Shown one piece after another: positions 52,306-60,677 of a stretch of 64,000 nucleotides of DNA. The notes under the pieces were generated by a model that was given only the letters and a program-made list of their open reading frames with translations, was not told the origin of the DNA and did not search any database. The position numbers and the translations under genes are program-made. The stretch's first letter is position 1, and each line of letters opens with the position of its first letter. The stretch comes from Chloroflexota bacterium. Lineage in GTDB: Bacteria; Chloroflexota; Chloroflexia; Chloroheliales; Chloroheliaceae. The DNA is taken from positions 109,476 to 173,475 of the forward strand of contig JAQBPB010000007.1 of NCBI GenBank assembly GCA_028287745.1. The letters are read 5' to 3'.

Positions 52306-53135
52306 GCCGGGAAAAGTGGCGCCTGTTACCTTTTAATGACGGGTTAGCCGGGCAGCAACTGGCTTTAAGTGAAACCCTGACCGGCCCCCTGCAAATTCCT
52401 TCACTTTACTGGTATGCGGCTGCCCGGCCCTCGGTTATCCTTGGCGCGGCCCAGAAACCGGCTATCCTGGACCTGGACGCTTGCCGCAAGGCGGGTTACG
52501 CGGTCTATAAACGCACCAGCGGCGGGGCCGTAGTCCTGGGAGGGCCGGACTTTCTCAGCCTGGATGTCGCTTTACCGCCGGACAGTTCCCTGGCTTCCAC
52601 CGATGTCACCCGGGCATACCAGTGGTTTGGACAATGCTGGGTGGCCGCGCTGGCCCGCCTGGATATAGCGTCCCGGCTGGTTACGCCCGATGAAGCCCGG
52701 CAGGCCAGGGAAGAACTGGCCTCCGCTTCCGAAGCCGAACAATTAGTTAAACTGGTCTGTTTTGGCACCCTTTCTTCGTATGAGGTTGTCTCCGCTGACG
52801 GCCGGAAACTGGTTGGCCTGGCCCAGGTCAAACGGCGGGACGCCAGCCTGCTCCAGGCCGGGCTGCACCGCCGCTGGCCTTCCGATGAATTTGCCCGCCT
52901 GTTGGAACTCTCCGGCCCACAGCGTACCGATTTGCGGCGTTACCTGCCTGAGCGGGCTGTAGGCATTGAGGAAATTGCCGGGCGGGGGGTAGCTTTTTCT
53001 GACATTATCGAAGCTTTTGAGGCTACCTTACGTGCTCAGTTTGATGTTGAGCTTGTAAGCGGCCAGTGGGGATCGGCTGAGCTAGCCAGGGCCGCCGACC
53101 TCGAACAGCAAAAGTTTCAAAATCACCTGGCCTGA
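52302..53135 (+). CDS. Lipoate-protein ligase A-like protein
   Basis: A 277-residue member of the BPL/LplA/LipB superfamily. The ligand-binding motif VYKRTSGGAVVLGGPDFLSL corresponds to RRxSGGGAVxHDxGxL, and the catalytic Lys is probably in GRKLVGLAQVKRR (family: GxKIxGsAQ). CFGTLSSYEVV precedes it, in the position of CF.....YDL. These enzymes attach or transfer lipoate or octanoate to E2/H proteins. It is coupled to the MFS gene by a 4-base overlap, an unusual pairing. Some family members do not attach lipoate, so the role is uncertain. Confidence 0.78.
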   Translation: MSREKWRLLPFNDGLAGQQLALSETLTGPLQIPSLYWYAAARPSVILGAAQKPAILDLDACRKAGYAVYKRTSGGAVVLGGPDFLSLDVALPPDSSLASTDVTRAYQWFGQCWVAALARLDIASRLVTPDEARQAREELASASEAEQLVKLVCFGTLSSYEVVSADGRKLVGLAQVKRRDASLLQAGLHRRWPSDEFARLLELSGPQRTDLRRYLPERAVGIEEIAGRGVAFSDIIEAFEATLRAQFDVELVSGQWGSAELARAADLEQQKFQNHLA

Positions 53136-53628
53136 TCCGGCCAACCCCTTTTTACAACCTCTTTATTCTTATCATCCCAGGATACCTGAATAACTTACGA
53201 ACCTACCAATCCAGGCACACCCACTTAACCCACAAACCCTTTCATTCCGAGGAGGCCGCACCAGATTAAGAAGGAACGGTCGACCGAGGGACCTGGGCAC
53301 CTGCCTGCGGGTACCGTTGGCCCTACCGTAAAGGCTAAGACCTGGCCTACTCTAAGGCAGTCCAGAACGACCATGACACATTCCAAAATAGGTGCAATTC
53401 GCCACCGGCTCCCAGGTGGAAACCCGTTTTTGCCTGCGCCTGGCCCTGACTTATAGCACGTAATATTCGCCTTTGCTTTCGCACAAATCTGGGTTAGAAT
53501 TGAATTGAGAGCGCCTTTGTTCCGGTCAGGTTTAGCGGCCCTGGCCGCCTTCAAGTGTCGCCGTATGTTAAGCCGCTCCGGCTGTTATTTCGCCTGGTGA
53601 TATTAGTATTGTTATTGGAGGATTAGGT
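53136..53628. other. GC-mixed intergenic region with promoter at 53473-53500
   Basis: A 490-base gap without a credible gene. TTGCTT (53473-53478) and TAGAAT (53495-53500), 16 bases apart, form a promoter for the downstream membrane protein, leaving a ~120-base leader with the hairpin GCGGCC/GGCCGC near 53552. The part 53220-53460 is not AT-rich, contains stems such as CCACC/GGTGG near 53400-53418 followed by a T-run, and could encode a small RNA. A 109-residue minus-strand frame has no protein-like features. Confidence 0.45.
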
Positions 53629-54891
53629 TTGCCTGTGAAGAACCGCTACTCTCTTGCCGCACCGGTCCAACCATCATTAGATGCTACAGATGCTTCAAAA
53701 GATGCTTCACCAGAAGTTTCAAAGTCCAGGCGTCCCCTTCTACGGGTTGCGGTGTTTCTTTGCCTGTCCAATGCTTTTTTAACTTTTCTTCTTTTCCTGG
53801 TGCCGGTAATCCAGAACAACGGTTTTGAAACACTGGCCCGGTTCTGGGATGGGCCGGAATACATCGCGATTGCTTATTCGCTCTACGACCCCCAAAGCCC
53901 TATCCTGCAAATTCCGCACTTTTCCACTTTCAGCCCGCTTTACTGGGGAGCCCATTTTCCGCTAGTGCCGCTGGCTATCCGGCTCGTTTCGCCCGTGTTT
54001 GGCTATATCGGGGCCATGTTCGTCCTGAATTACTTTTTCACCTGCGGCTTTGCTATCGTCCTCTACCGGTTTTTGCGCGACTTTGGCTATAGCAAGGATC
54101 CGCTCTGGTTAGCTTTTATTTCGCTTTTTTTACCCTTACGCTGGCTTATCTATCACACCGTGGGTGGGTCCGAACCGGCGACCCTGTTTTTTTCGATTCT
54201 TTGCCTTTACCAGTTCAAAAAGGAACGCTACTGGCAGGCCGGGCTATGGGGTGCCCTGGTGGTAATGGCCCGGCCTAACGGATTTTTCCTGGGATTGGGG
54301 TTGGGTTTATGGTTGGTCTGGCAGGCCCTGGAGCAATTCCGCCTCAGCCCGCCGCCCTCCCTGAACTGGCGGCTTGTGCTTTTGTTTGCCGAGCGGTTTA
54401 ACTGGAAAGCCCTTATCGCGCTCGTTCCGATGCCGCTGGCCCTATTGGCGGTTTTTGCGCTGTACGGCTGGCAGACCGGCGACTTCCTGGCCTACCTGCA
54501 TATACCGGAACAGGTCAAGCATATTTATCCCATACCGTTTTTATCCCTGGATATAAATATTGGGCGTGGCGAAGGCGATTTTTATTATTATGGGTTGGAG
54601 GCGGCCGGTCTGGTCCTGTTATGGCGGCAAAAGCGGTACGACCTATTCTGGGTCGGGCTGGCGCTGGTTCTGCCAACCGTCTTTCTCATGCATGCCGATG
54701 TTTTGCGCTACAGCCTCCCGGCTTTTCCGTATGTCCTGTTGATTCCGTTCGCAGCGGTCTGGGAAAGCCGCGCCGCCCGCCGGTTTGCCGCCCCGGCCCT
54801 GCTGGCGGTATTACTCTATAGCTGGTCGCAGTTGAGTACGAACCAGATGGACCTGGCTAACTGGCGGGAAATGCTAAAGATTATAAATTAG
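53629..54891 (+). CDS. PIG-V-like membrane mannosyltransferase
   Basis: A 420-residue protein with an N-terminal polar region of 35 residues and about nine to ten membrane helices. The first outer loop ETLARFWDGPEYIAIAYSLYD contains W-D...Y..IA, the PIG-V/GT-C hallmark with catalytic Asp; LYWGAHFPLVPLAIRLVSP follows, as in that family. Late helices hold VMARPNGFFLGLGLGLW. Start TTG 53629 has GGAGG 7 bases upstream. It should transfer a mannose-like sugar from a lipid donor outside the membrane; the acceptor is unknown. Its last 11 bases overlap the end of the convergent iclR-type gene. Confidence 0.75.
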   Translation: MPVKNRYSLAAPVQPSLDATDASKDASPEVSKSRRPLLRVAVFLCLSNAFLTFLLFLVPVIQNNGFETLARFWDGPEYIAIAYSLYDPQSPILQIPHFSTFSPLYWGAHFPLVPLAIRLVSPVFGYIGAMFVLNYFFTCGFAIVLYRFLRDFGYSKDPLWLAFISLFLPLRWLIYHTVGGSEPATLFFSILCLYQFKKERYWQAGLWGALVVMARPNGFFLGLGLGLWLVWQALEQFRLSPPPSLNWRLVLLFAERFNWKALIALVPMPLALLAVFALYGWQTGDFLAYLHIPEQVKHIYPIPFLSLDINIGRGEGDFYYYGLEAAGLVLLWRQKRYDLFWVGLALVLPTVFLMHADVLRYSLPAFPYVLLIPFAAVWESRAARRFAAPALLAVLLYSWSQLSTNQMDLANWREMLKIIN

Positions 54892-55771
54892 GCAATTTAT
54901 AACCGAGTGAACGGGAAATCCGGGCGGCGCTCTCGCGGAGCGGTTCAATAATGCGGCTGCTATCCGTGCTTAACATGCGCCCAATCGGGCCGCTGACACT
55001 GATGGCAGCGACCAACTGGCTATCGCGGTCGAAAACCGGCGCGGCCACACAAACTACCCCTTCTTCCATCTCTTCATTATCAAAACTATAACCTCGCTCG
55101 CGGATACGGCGGAGTTCTTCGCGCAGGGCCTGGGGGGTCGTAATGGTGGCCGGGGTGCGCGGTTCCAGGCTGGTTTCCAGCAAGAAACGGTTCAGGTCGT
55201 GTTCAAAGTTGTCGCTGTAAGCCAGGAAAAGCTTGCCCGACCCGGTACAGTAAAGCGGGGCGCTACTGCCGACCCGGGTAAACATCCGGACCAGGCGGGC
55301 GCTCTGGACCTGGTCAATATAAACCAGGTTATTGCCGCTGCGCACCGAAAGATTGGCCGTTTCACCGACCTGGCTGGCGAGCTGTTCCAGGAAAGGATGC
55401 GCTTCCTGGCGCAGGTCCACCTGTTCGCCCAGACCACCGGCCAGTTCCATCAGGCGCGAGCCTATCGCGTAACGCCCGCTGGCCTCGTCCTGGCGGGCAT
55501 AACCTCGCTCAATCAGGGTGCCTAGCAGGCGGTGGACCGTACTTATATGCAGGCCCAGTTTCTGGCTCAGTTCGGAAATAGCCACCGGCTGGCGGGCCGC
55601 TGCCAGCGCTTCCAGCACATCAAAAGTCCGTTCCACCGATTGGACGGTCTGCCGTCCCGCCGGTACAAGGCTGGCTTCGGTTTCCGCAGGGGGCCGGGCG
55701 TTAGTTTTACGGCTGGGTTTGGGGGTTTTAGGGGCCAAATTTGTCATAGACCGAATATCTTCAGGAGCCAT
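54881..55771 (-). CDS. IclR-family transcription regulator
   Basis: A 296-residue regulator. After a ~42-residue basic/Pro-rich tail comes the winged-helix domain (QSVERTFDVLEALAAARQPVAISELSQKLGLHISTVHRLL), then the ligand-binding IclR domain (YAIGSRLMELAGGL; APLYCTGSGKLFLA; YSFDNEEMEEGVVCVAAPVF; AAISVSGPIGRM). All expected blocks are present. It is divergent from the split GlcF genes, 203 bases apart, and IclR proteins commonly control glycolate, glyoxylate or aromatic pathways. Hence it probably regulates them. The 3' end overlaps the mannosyltransferase gene on the other strand. Confidence 0.9.
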   Translation of the reverse strand: MAPEDIRSMTNLAPKTPKPSRKTNARPPAETEASLVPAGRQTVQSVERTFDVLEALAAARQPVAISELSQKLGLHISTVHRLLGTLIERGYARQDEASGRYAIGSRLMELAGGLGEQVDLRQEAHPFLEQLASQVGETANLSVRSGNNLVYIDQVQSARLVRMFTRVGSSAPLYCTGSGKLFLAYSDNFEHDLNRFLLETSLEPRTPATITTPQALREELRRIRERGYSFDNEEMEEGVVCVAAPVFDRDSQLVAAISVSGPIGRMLSTDSSRIIEPLRESAARISRSLGYKLPNL

Positions 55772-55974
55772 TTAGTTAAGTACTTCCACAATACAATAGG
55801 GTTTCTTTCACCATGCGAAAACTATCCCGAGTCTAGCCCGGTTAATCCAGCTTGTCAAATGCTTCTTCCTTTCGGTGGCGTCAGGCTGGTTAGCCAAGAA
55901 TTTACCGAAATGTTATACTTACTCATGCCATTTTTATAAAGGGCTAGTCAAAAGGGAATTTAGGGAATTATTAA

Positions 55975-56649
55975 ATGGATACCCAGAACAGAACGATTTA
56001 TGAAAATTCGACAGCCAGAGATGTCGGCGGATTTGTCGGAGAGGAAACCGGAGTTTCGCCCTATGCCGGTAGCCCGATTCTTAATATCATTACCGAGAAA
56101 CAGTTAAAGACCTGCGTCCACTGCGGCCTTTGCCTTTCTTATTGCCCGACTTACAAGGCGACCGGGTTGGAAGCCGATAGCCCGCGGGGCCGGGTGTTCC
56201 AGATCAGGCTGCTGGCGTCCGGCGAATTGCAGCCTGATGACCCCGACCTGAACAAGCACCTTAGCCTGTGCCTGGGCTGCCGGGCCTGTGAAACGGCCTG
56301 TCCCAGCGGCGTGCCTTATGGCGCCCTGCTGGAAGCGGCTCGCGCCCAGCTTCCGCCTAAAAACAGCCAGGAAAGAGTCTTGCGCAAGGCTACCCTGGGT
56401 TTCCTGTTCATGCACCCGACCGCCATGCAGGCGGCCGGTCTGGGCCTGCGCATCTACCAGAAAAGCGGGCTGCGCAAGCTGGTCCAGCTAAGCCATATCC
56501 TCAAGGTGCTGCCAGGCGACCTCGCCTCTAAAGAAGCTATGCTGCCGGATGCCCAGGGCGGCATCGTTAAACCAAACTTACCCAGGGTAACCCCGCCCAA
56601 ACCGGCTAATGCCCGTCGCCCGGCTGCCCCGGTTAACAGGGAGAACTAA
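55975..56649 (+). CDS. Glycolate-oxidase iron-sulfur subunit, N-terminal half (GlcF)
   Basis: A 224-residue protein with two [4Fe-4S] motifs, CVHCGLCLSYCPTY starting at C47 and CLGCRACETACPSGV starting at C99, and a helical linker, equal to the first half of GlcF. After the linker (RKATLGFLFMHPTAMQAAGL...) it ends in a Pro/Ala-rich tail, and the CCG domains are in the next gene in another frame, 4 bases downstream. GlcF passes electrons from the FAD subunits GlcD/E to the quinone pool. glcD and glcE are not in the window. Confidence 0.88.
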   Translation: MDTQNRTIYENSTARDVGGFVGEETGVSPYAGSPILNIITEKQLKTCVHCGLCLSYCPTYKATGLEADSPRGRVFQIRLLASGELQPDDPDLNKHLSLCLGCRACETACPSGVPYGALLEAARAQLPPKNSQERVLRKATLGFLFMHPTAMQAAGLGLRIYQKSGLRKLVQLSHILKVLPGDLASKEAMLPDAQGGIVKPNLPRVTPPKPANARRPAAPVNREN

Positions 56650-56653
56650 GTCA

Positions 56654-57499
56654 ATGCCAACGATCATACCTCTGTTGCAAAAAGTCCGCAGCGGCTTGCC
56701 TTTTAGGATCGGGCCGCGCCCTTCCGGCCCGGATTACCAGATTACGCCGCGCTACCGGGTCGCCTTTTTGACCGGGTGTATTCAGGATGAACTCTTCCGG
56801 GGCGTCAATGCCGATACCGTTAGTGTCCTGGCTAGAAACGGCTGTGAGGTAATAATTCCCGAACACCAGAAATGCTGTGGAGCTCTCCATGCCCACGTAG
56901 GCGAGCGTGAATTATCCCGCCAGTTGGCCCGCTCCAATATAGCGGCTTTCGAGGCGACCGGGGCCGATTATTATATTGTAAATGCCAGCGGTTGCGGCGC
57001 GACCCTTAAAGATTACGCCCACCTGCTGCATGACGACCCCAAATACAGCCAGCGGGCGGCCCAGTTTGTAGCAAAACTGCGTGATTTTGCGGAATTTCTG
57101 GTCGAAGTTGGCTTCGAGGCACCGGCGGGCCGGATTGAAGCTCGCGTAACCTACCAGGACGCCTGCCACATGAAACACGGCCAGAAAGTTTTCCTGCAGC
57201 CGCGTGTCCTGCTCAAATCTATCCCCGGCCTGGAACTTGTCGAAATGAAAGATAGCGATTGGTGCTGCGGCAGCGCCGGGATTTATAACGTGGTCCAACC
57301 GGTCATGGCTAACGAAGTCCTGAGCTGGAAAGTTGAGAACGTTTCCAACACTAAAGCGTCTATTTTGGTCGCCTCTAATCCCGGCTGCACCATCCAGATT
57401 AATTTTGGAATGGAGAAGGCCGGGCAGCCGCTGGAAATTCTGCACCTGGCTGAAATCCTGGAACGCAGCTATCGCCTGGCCGAAGAAGCGCCTGCCTAG
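56654..57499 (+). CDS. Glycolate-oxidase iron-sulfur subunit, C-terminal half (GlcF)
   Basis: A 281-residue protein with the two CCG (DUF224) domains of GlcF: KCCGALHAHVG, NASGCGATLKDYAHLL, then TYQDACHMKHGQKV, WCCGSAGIYNVVQP and SNPGCTIQI. All match the C-terminal half of single-chain GlcF. I use ATG 56654 with GGGAG 10 bases upstream; the frame extends 15 codons into the previous gene. Both halves contain every motif of their part, so this looks like a functional gene split rather than decay. A terminator follows. Confidence 0.88.
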   Translation: MPTIIPLLQKVRSGLPFRIGPRPSGPDYQITPRYRVAFLTGCIQDELFRGVNADTVSVLARNGCEVIIPEHQKCCGALHAHVGERELSRQLARSNIAAFEATGADYYIVNASGCGATLKDYAHLLHDDPKYSQRAAQFVAKLRDFAEFLVEVGFEAPAGRIEARVTYQDACHMKHGQKVFLQPRVLLKSIPGLELVEMKDSDWCCGSAGIYNVVQPVMANEVLSWKVENVSNTKASILVASNPGCTIQINFGMEKAGQPLEILHLAEILERSYRLAEEAPA

Positions 57500-57519
57500 C
57501 GCTGGCCCAGGACTGGAAC

Positions 57520-57553
57520 AAACTAAAAAAGGCCGGACGGCCTTTTTTAGTTT
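57520..57553. terminator. Bidirectional terminator after glcF
   Basis: Arms 57520-57534 and 57539-57553 are perfect 15-bp reverse complements (AAAAAAGGCC core) with a 4-base loop, giving T-runs on both strands. It separates the glcF pair from the convergent XRE-TPR gene. Confidence 0.92.
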
Positions 57554-57578
57554 AAAGAATTTAGGATTTACCTGGTAA

Positions 57579-58922
57579 TTAAACCTGGCGGCTTTTCTCC
57601 TCGTAAGCGATTTTGAGATAGTGCGCTCCGTTGACCGAGTCGCCGCGCTCCAGAAGCACTTCGCCATACGAGAAGTAGGCGGAACTGAGCATTTCAGGCT
57701 GCCCGGCTTTCTGGAACTGCTCGATAGCCTGTTCGAAGTAGGTATCGGCCTCTTCAGACTCTTTCTTCTTTTCGTAAATGCGCGCCAGCGTAAGCAATAC
57801 CTCTCCGGCCGCCATTTCAGGGCTGCCGTAACTGCTGTCCGTAGAATAGCTGCTGCTTAATGAAATTGTGCCGTCTTCTTCCCTGAGGGTCTTATAGGCG
57901 CTATTAGCGGCCTCCAGGGCTTCGTCCAGGCGTTCCTGCCGTAAGAAGAGGTTAGCCAGGCTGTTACAGGCTGCAATCCGTATCGCGCTGGGCAGTTTGG
58001 GTGCCGCGCTCGATAAAGCGGCCTGGAAACATTTTTCCGCCTCGGCCCAGTTGTGCCCGGAAAGGTAAGACGTGCCAAATACCAGGTGCAGATTGGTAAC
58101 AAGCCGGACCGTTTCGGCACTCTCCAGGGCCGATGAAGCCTGGAGAATAGATTGGCGGGCCGATGAAAGGTTTCCTTCATCAGCGTATTCCTCGGCAATT
58201 TTCCGGAAAGTTGTCACCAGGCTATCGGCGGTTGTAACGGCGGTGGCAACCTGGCTGGCTTCTTTGAAGAGGGCGCGGGCGGCGTCATGCATGTCCAGGG
58301 CGGTATAAACCTGGGCCAGGTTGGCGTAGACCGCTAATTTTAAGTTAGGGTCGCGGACTTTTCCATCACGAATAGCTTCCAGGCTGGTTTTGTGGTGGTC
58401 TTGCGCCAGAATGTATTTATGCTGGCGGAAGTATATTTCGCCGATTAAAACCCGGGCACGTTCAACCCAGGTCGGCTCATCCAGTTCTTCCCACTCTTTG
58501 AGCGCCTGTTGCAATTTTATCAGGGCATCCCCGGTCCGTTCCAACCCGGAGAGTACGCGGCCTTCCAGGAAGACCGCTTCGGTTCCTTCTTGCTCGTTTA
58601 GACGTTCCCGGTCAAGCTTCTCCAGGATAGCCAGGGCTGCTTCTTCCTGCCCGCCCTGCATAACCAGTAACCGTACCTGGGCCAGGTCAAACTGGGCTTG
58701 TTGTGTTTCAACATCCGGTTCAAGTGTCTCCAGAAAATAGGAAGCGGGTAATTGTAGGCGGCGGGCCAGAATTCTTAAGGCTTTGATGGAAGGGTGGATT
58801 TTACCAAGTTCAACCGCTGAAACATAACTTTTAGAAAAGGTATCCCGCGCCAGTTCATCCTGAGTTAGCTTGCGTTCCTGGCGGGCTGCCCGGATACGTT
58901 CCCCCAGTGGCAAAGACTCCAT
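57579..58922 (-). CDS. XRE-family regulator with TPR domain
   Basis: A 447-residue protein. Residues 7-62 are a Cro/CI-type helix-turn-helix (LGERIRAARQERKLTQDELA; SKSYVSAVELGKIHPSIKAL). The rest consists of TPR-like helical repeats (about eight to ten; DALIKLQQALKEWEELDEP; EAEKCFQAALSSAAPKL; EADTYFEQAIEQFQKAGQP). This is the form of RRNPP-like or other peptide- or protein-sensing regulators, but the number of repeats differs and no signal peptide gene is next to it. GGAG lies 7 bases before ATG. A palindrome TATCATGATA (58973-58982) upstream may be its own operator. Confidence 0.85.
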   Translation of the reverse strand: MESLPLGERIRAARQERKLTQDELARDTFSKSYVSAVELGKIHPSIKALRILARRLQLPASYFLETLEPDVETQQAQFDLAQVRLLVMQGGQEEAALAILEKLDRERLNEQEGTEAVFLEGRVLSGLERTGDALIKLQQALKEWEELDEPTWVERARVLIGEIYFRQHKYILAQDHHKTSLEAIRDGKVRDPNLKLAVYANLAQVYTALDMHDAARALFKEASQVATAVTTADSLVTTFRKIAEEYADEGNLSSARQSILQASSALESAETVRLVTNLHLVFGTSYLSGHNWAEAEKCFQAALSSAAPKLPSAIRIAACNSLANLFLRQERLDEALEAANSAYKTLREEDGTISLSSSYSTDSSYGSPEMAAGEVLLTLARIYEKKKESEEADTYFEQAIEQFQKAGQPEMLSSAYFSYGEVLLERGDSVNGAHYLKIAYEEKSRQV

Positions 58923-59238
58923 ATTAAGTCTCCAATTATATTAATAATAACTATTATATTTTAGATGGATGCTATCATGATATACTAACCCCGGAAAGAA
59001 GCCAAAAACCACTATATCGTCGATATTGCTGGTAAATGAGGATTTTACAATTTGCACTGCTTTAACCAGGTTAAAAATAAAATAAAGGCAAGCTAATTCA
59101 AGTAAAATCAAAGAAAATTATACGGGTCGCCAAATTTTCATTTATAGTGAAAATTACTACCGCTATTCTAACAGATGTTGTCAATACTGGGAAAGCAATT
59201 TGAAATCTGTTTTTAATAAATGAAAGTTAAGATTTTCT
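58923..59238. other. AT-rich divergent regulatory region
   Basis: A 316-base AT-rich gap between the XRE-TPR gene and the cobT-like gene. It contains the palindrome TATCATGATA (58973-58982), the inverted repeat AATTTTCA/TGAAAATT (59133-59155) and a promoter-like TTGTCA-17-TGAAAT (59178-59206) for the plus-strand gene. No cobalamin riboswitch features were seen. Confidence 0.5.
59133..59155. promoter_or_regulatory. Inverted repeat upstream of the cobT-like gene
   Basis: AATTTTCA (59133-59140) and TGAAAATT (59148-59155) with a 7-base spacer lie 22 bases before the putative -35. A regulator dimer, perhaps the divergent XRE-TPR protein, could bind here. Confidence 0.4.
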
Positions 59239-60432
59239 ATGTGGCAAATTGATACCGATATTCTGAGAGTTTCCCCGGCTTCAAATGACTTGAATTTTAT
59301 CGACTCATTGGCTAATCGGACTCCTTTTTTTGTATTGACAGTCGCCTATACTGATACTGTCCAAATTCCCGGTGTTAGTGGAGCCGGGGTAACTACAGAA
59401 TTGCGTGAATTGACCGCCCAGGCCGATGCTGAAATTATGGCCCACGGAAAAGCCCGCTGTCTTCCCGGCGGTGTACCTTCTAATCCGACCGGTGCGCCCG
59501 GGCCTTCTATTATAACCAGGGCAGCTTTTGACCTGCTGCCGGACATGGGCTATGTCTGTGTGGATGCCGGTTTAAAGTCTCCCCCGGACGTGCCGGGTAC
59601 CATCTTTCCGGCCGGGGCGGGCCCGGCTAGAGCGGTTACCACCGGTCAGGCGTTAGGACCTGACGAAAGCCGCGCCGGACTTTTATTTTCCGAAGGCTTG
59701 CGGATCGGCCGTGAACTGGGGCGGGCAAACGCCGAGCGAGGTTATCTTATCCTGGCCGAAAGCGTGCCCGGCGGCACCACAACCGCCCTGGGCGTACTGT
59801 TAGGGTTGGGCCTGGATGCCGAGCAGCGGGTCAGCAGTTCTATGCCCGGCAATAACACCCACGAACTTAAATTGCAGGCGGTCAGGGCCGGTCTGGCTGC
59901 CTTTAACCGGGAAAAGGGCGCTTTCGCGCGGCAGCCTCTTGGTGCGGCCGCCAGCCTGGGCGACCCCATGCAGCCGGTTGTCGCCGGGATGGCCCTGGCC
60001 GCTTCCCAATTTTGCCCGGTTGTCCTGGCCGGGGGCACTCAGATGGCCGCCGTACTGGCCCTGGCCGCGGCTATTTACCGCTTTCCCGGGTCCGGCCTGC
60101 TGGCTGAGTTGCCCGCCGCGCAATTTGAGCGAATTGCTCTTGTCACCACCGGCTGGGTGGCTAACGACCCCGGCTCTGACCTGGCCGGACTGGCCGCTGA
60201 AATTGAAACTTCCTTTGGCCCGCTAGGCTCGCCTTATTTTGCCGCCAACCTGGACTTTTCCGGCTCCGCTTATCCTCCGGTGCAACTATATGAAGCGGGT
60301 TACGTAAAAGAAGGTGTTGGGGCCGGGGCCGCCGCCCTGGCCGCGATGCTGGCGACCGGCTGCACGGCTAAAGACCTGAATCAGGCTATCGAAGCCGTCT
60401 ACCGGCGGATTGTGTTAAACGAAGGACATTAA
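59239..60432 (+). CDS. CobT-like nicotinate-nucleotide phosphoribosyltransferase (archaeal/TIGR00303 type)
   Basis: A 397-residue protein that resembles the archaeal and cyanobacterial CobT group: SPASNDLNFIDSL near the start, LPGGVPSNPTGAPGPSIITRAA, LILAESVPGGTTTALGVLLGLG, SSSMPGNNTHELK and GDPMQPVVAGMALAAS. Bacterial CobT makes alpha-ribazole phosphate from nicotinate mononucleotide and dimethylbenzimidazole in cobalamin assembly. In this window no other cobalamin gene is found, so the enzyme may serve salvage. Only a weak ribosome site precedes ATG 59239. A later residue-level check of the active site was not possible. Confidence 0.78.
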   Translation: MWQIDTDILRVSPASNDLNFIDSLANRTPFFVLTVAYTDTVQIPGVSGAGVTTELRELTAQADAEIMAHGKARCLPGGVPSNPTGAPGPSIITRAAFDLLPDMGYVCVDAGLKSPPDVPGTIFPAGAGPARAVTTGQALGPDESRAGLLFSEGLRIGRELGRANAERGYLILAESVPGGTTTALGVLLGLGLDAEQRVSSSMPGNNTHELKLQAVRAGLAAFNREKGAFARQPLGAAASLGDPMQPVVAGMALAASQFCPVVLAGGTQMAAVLALAAAIYRFPGSGLLAELPAAQFERIALVTTGWVANDPGSDLAGLAAEIETSFGPLGSPYFAANLDFSGSAYPPVQLYEAGYVKEGVGAGAAALAAMLATGCTAKDLNQAIEAVYRRIVLNEGH

Positions 60433-60440
60433 ACGCAGCG

Positions 60441-60561
60441 GGGAACGTAGCACGTAAAACGTAAAACGGGGATAGTATAAGGGAGACTGTAACCGGCTTA
60501 CCGGTGAGCAATTGAAGATCCAAGCACTAATTCCGTTCCCCGTTTTACGTGCTACGTTCCC
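60441..60561. repeat. MITE-like element with 21-bp terminal inverted repeats
   Basis: Arms 60441-60461 and 60541-60561 are perfect reverse complements. Near the left arm the unit GTAAAACG is duplicated, so the right arm can also pair in a second register (12 bp). An internal hairpin ACCGG/CCGGT lies near 60492. The 121-base element has no open frame and no clear target duplication. It is between the cobT-like and hydrolase genes. Confidence 0.6.
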
Positions 60562-60677
60562 TAACCCGTCCTACCAAAGAGTTTTCTAATTGCGAAGAAT
60601 AAAGCGCCCAGTGTAAAATTTTAACCGGATTTCAATTCATATAATGTTTTAGAATTTAGAGAGTTGGGGCCAGGGCC

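Noticed and set aside
53225..53554. 109-codon open frame on the minus strand
   Set aside because: No ribosome site, no domain-like pattern, and it runs against the promoter of the downstream gene.
58923..59238. Cobalamin riboswitch before the cobT-like gene
   Set aside because: The gap is AT-rich and lacks the conserved B12-box and stems.
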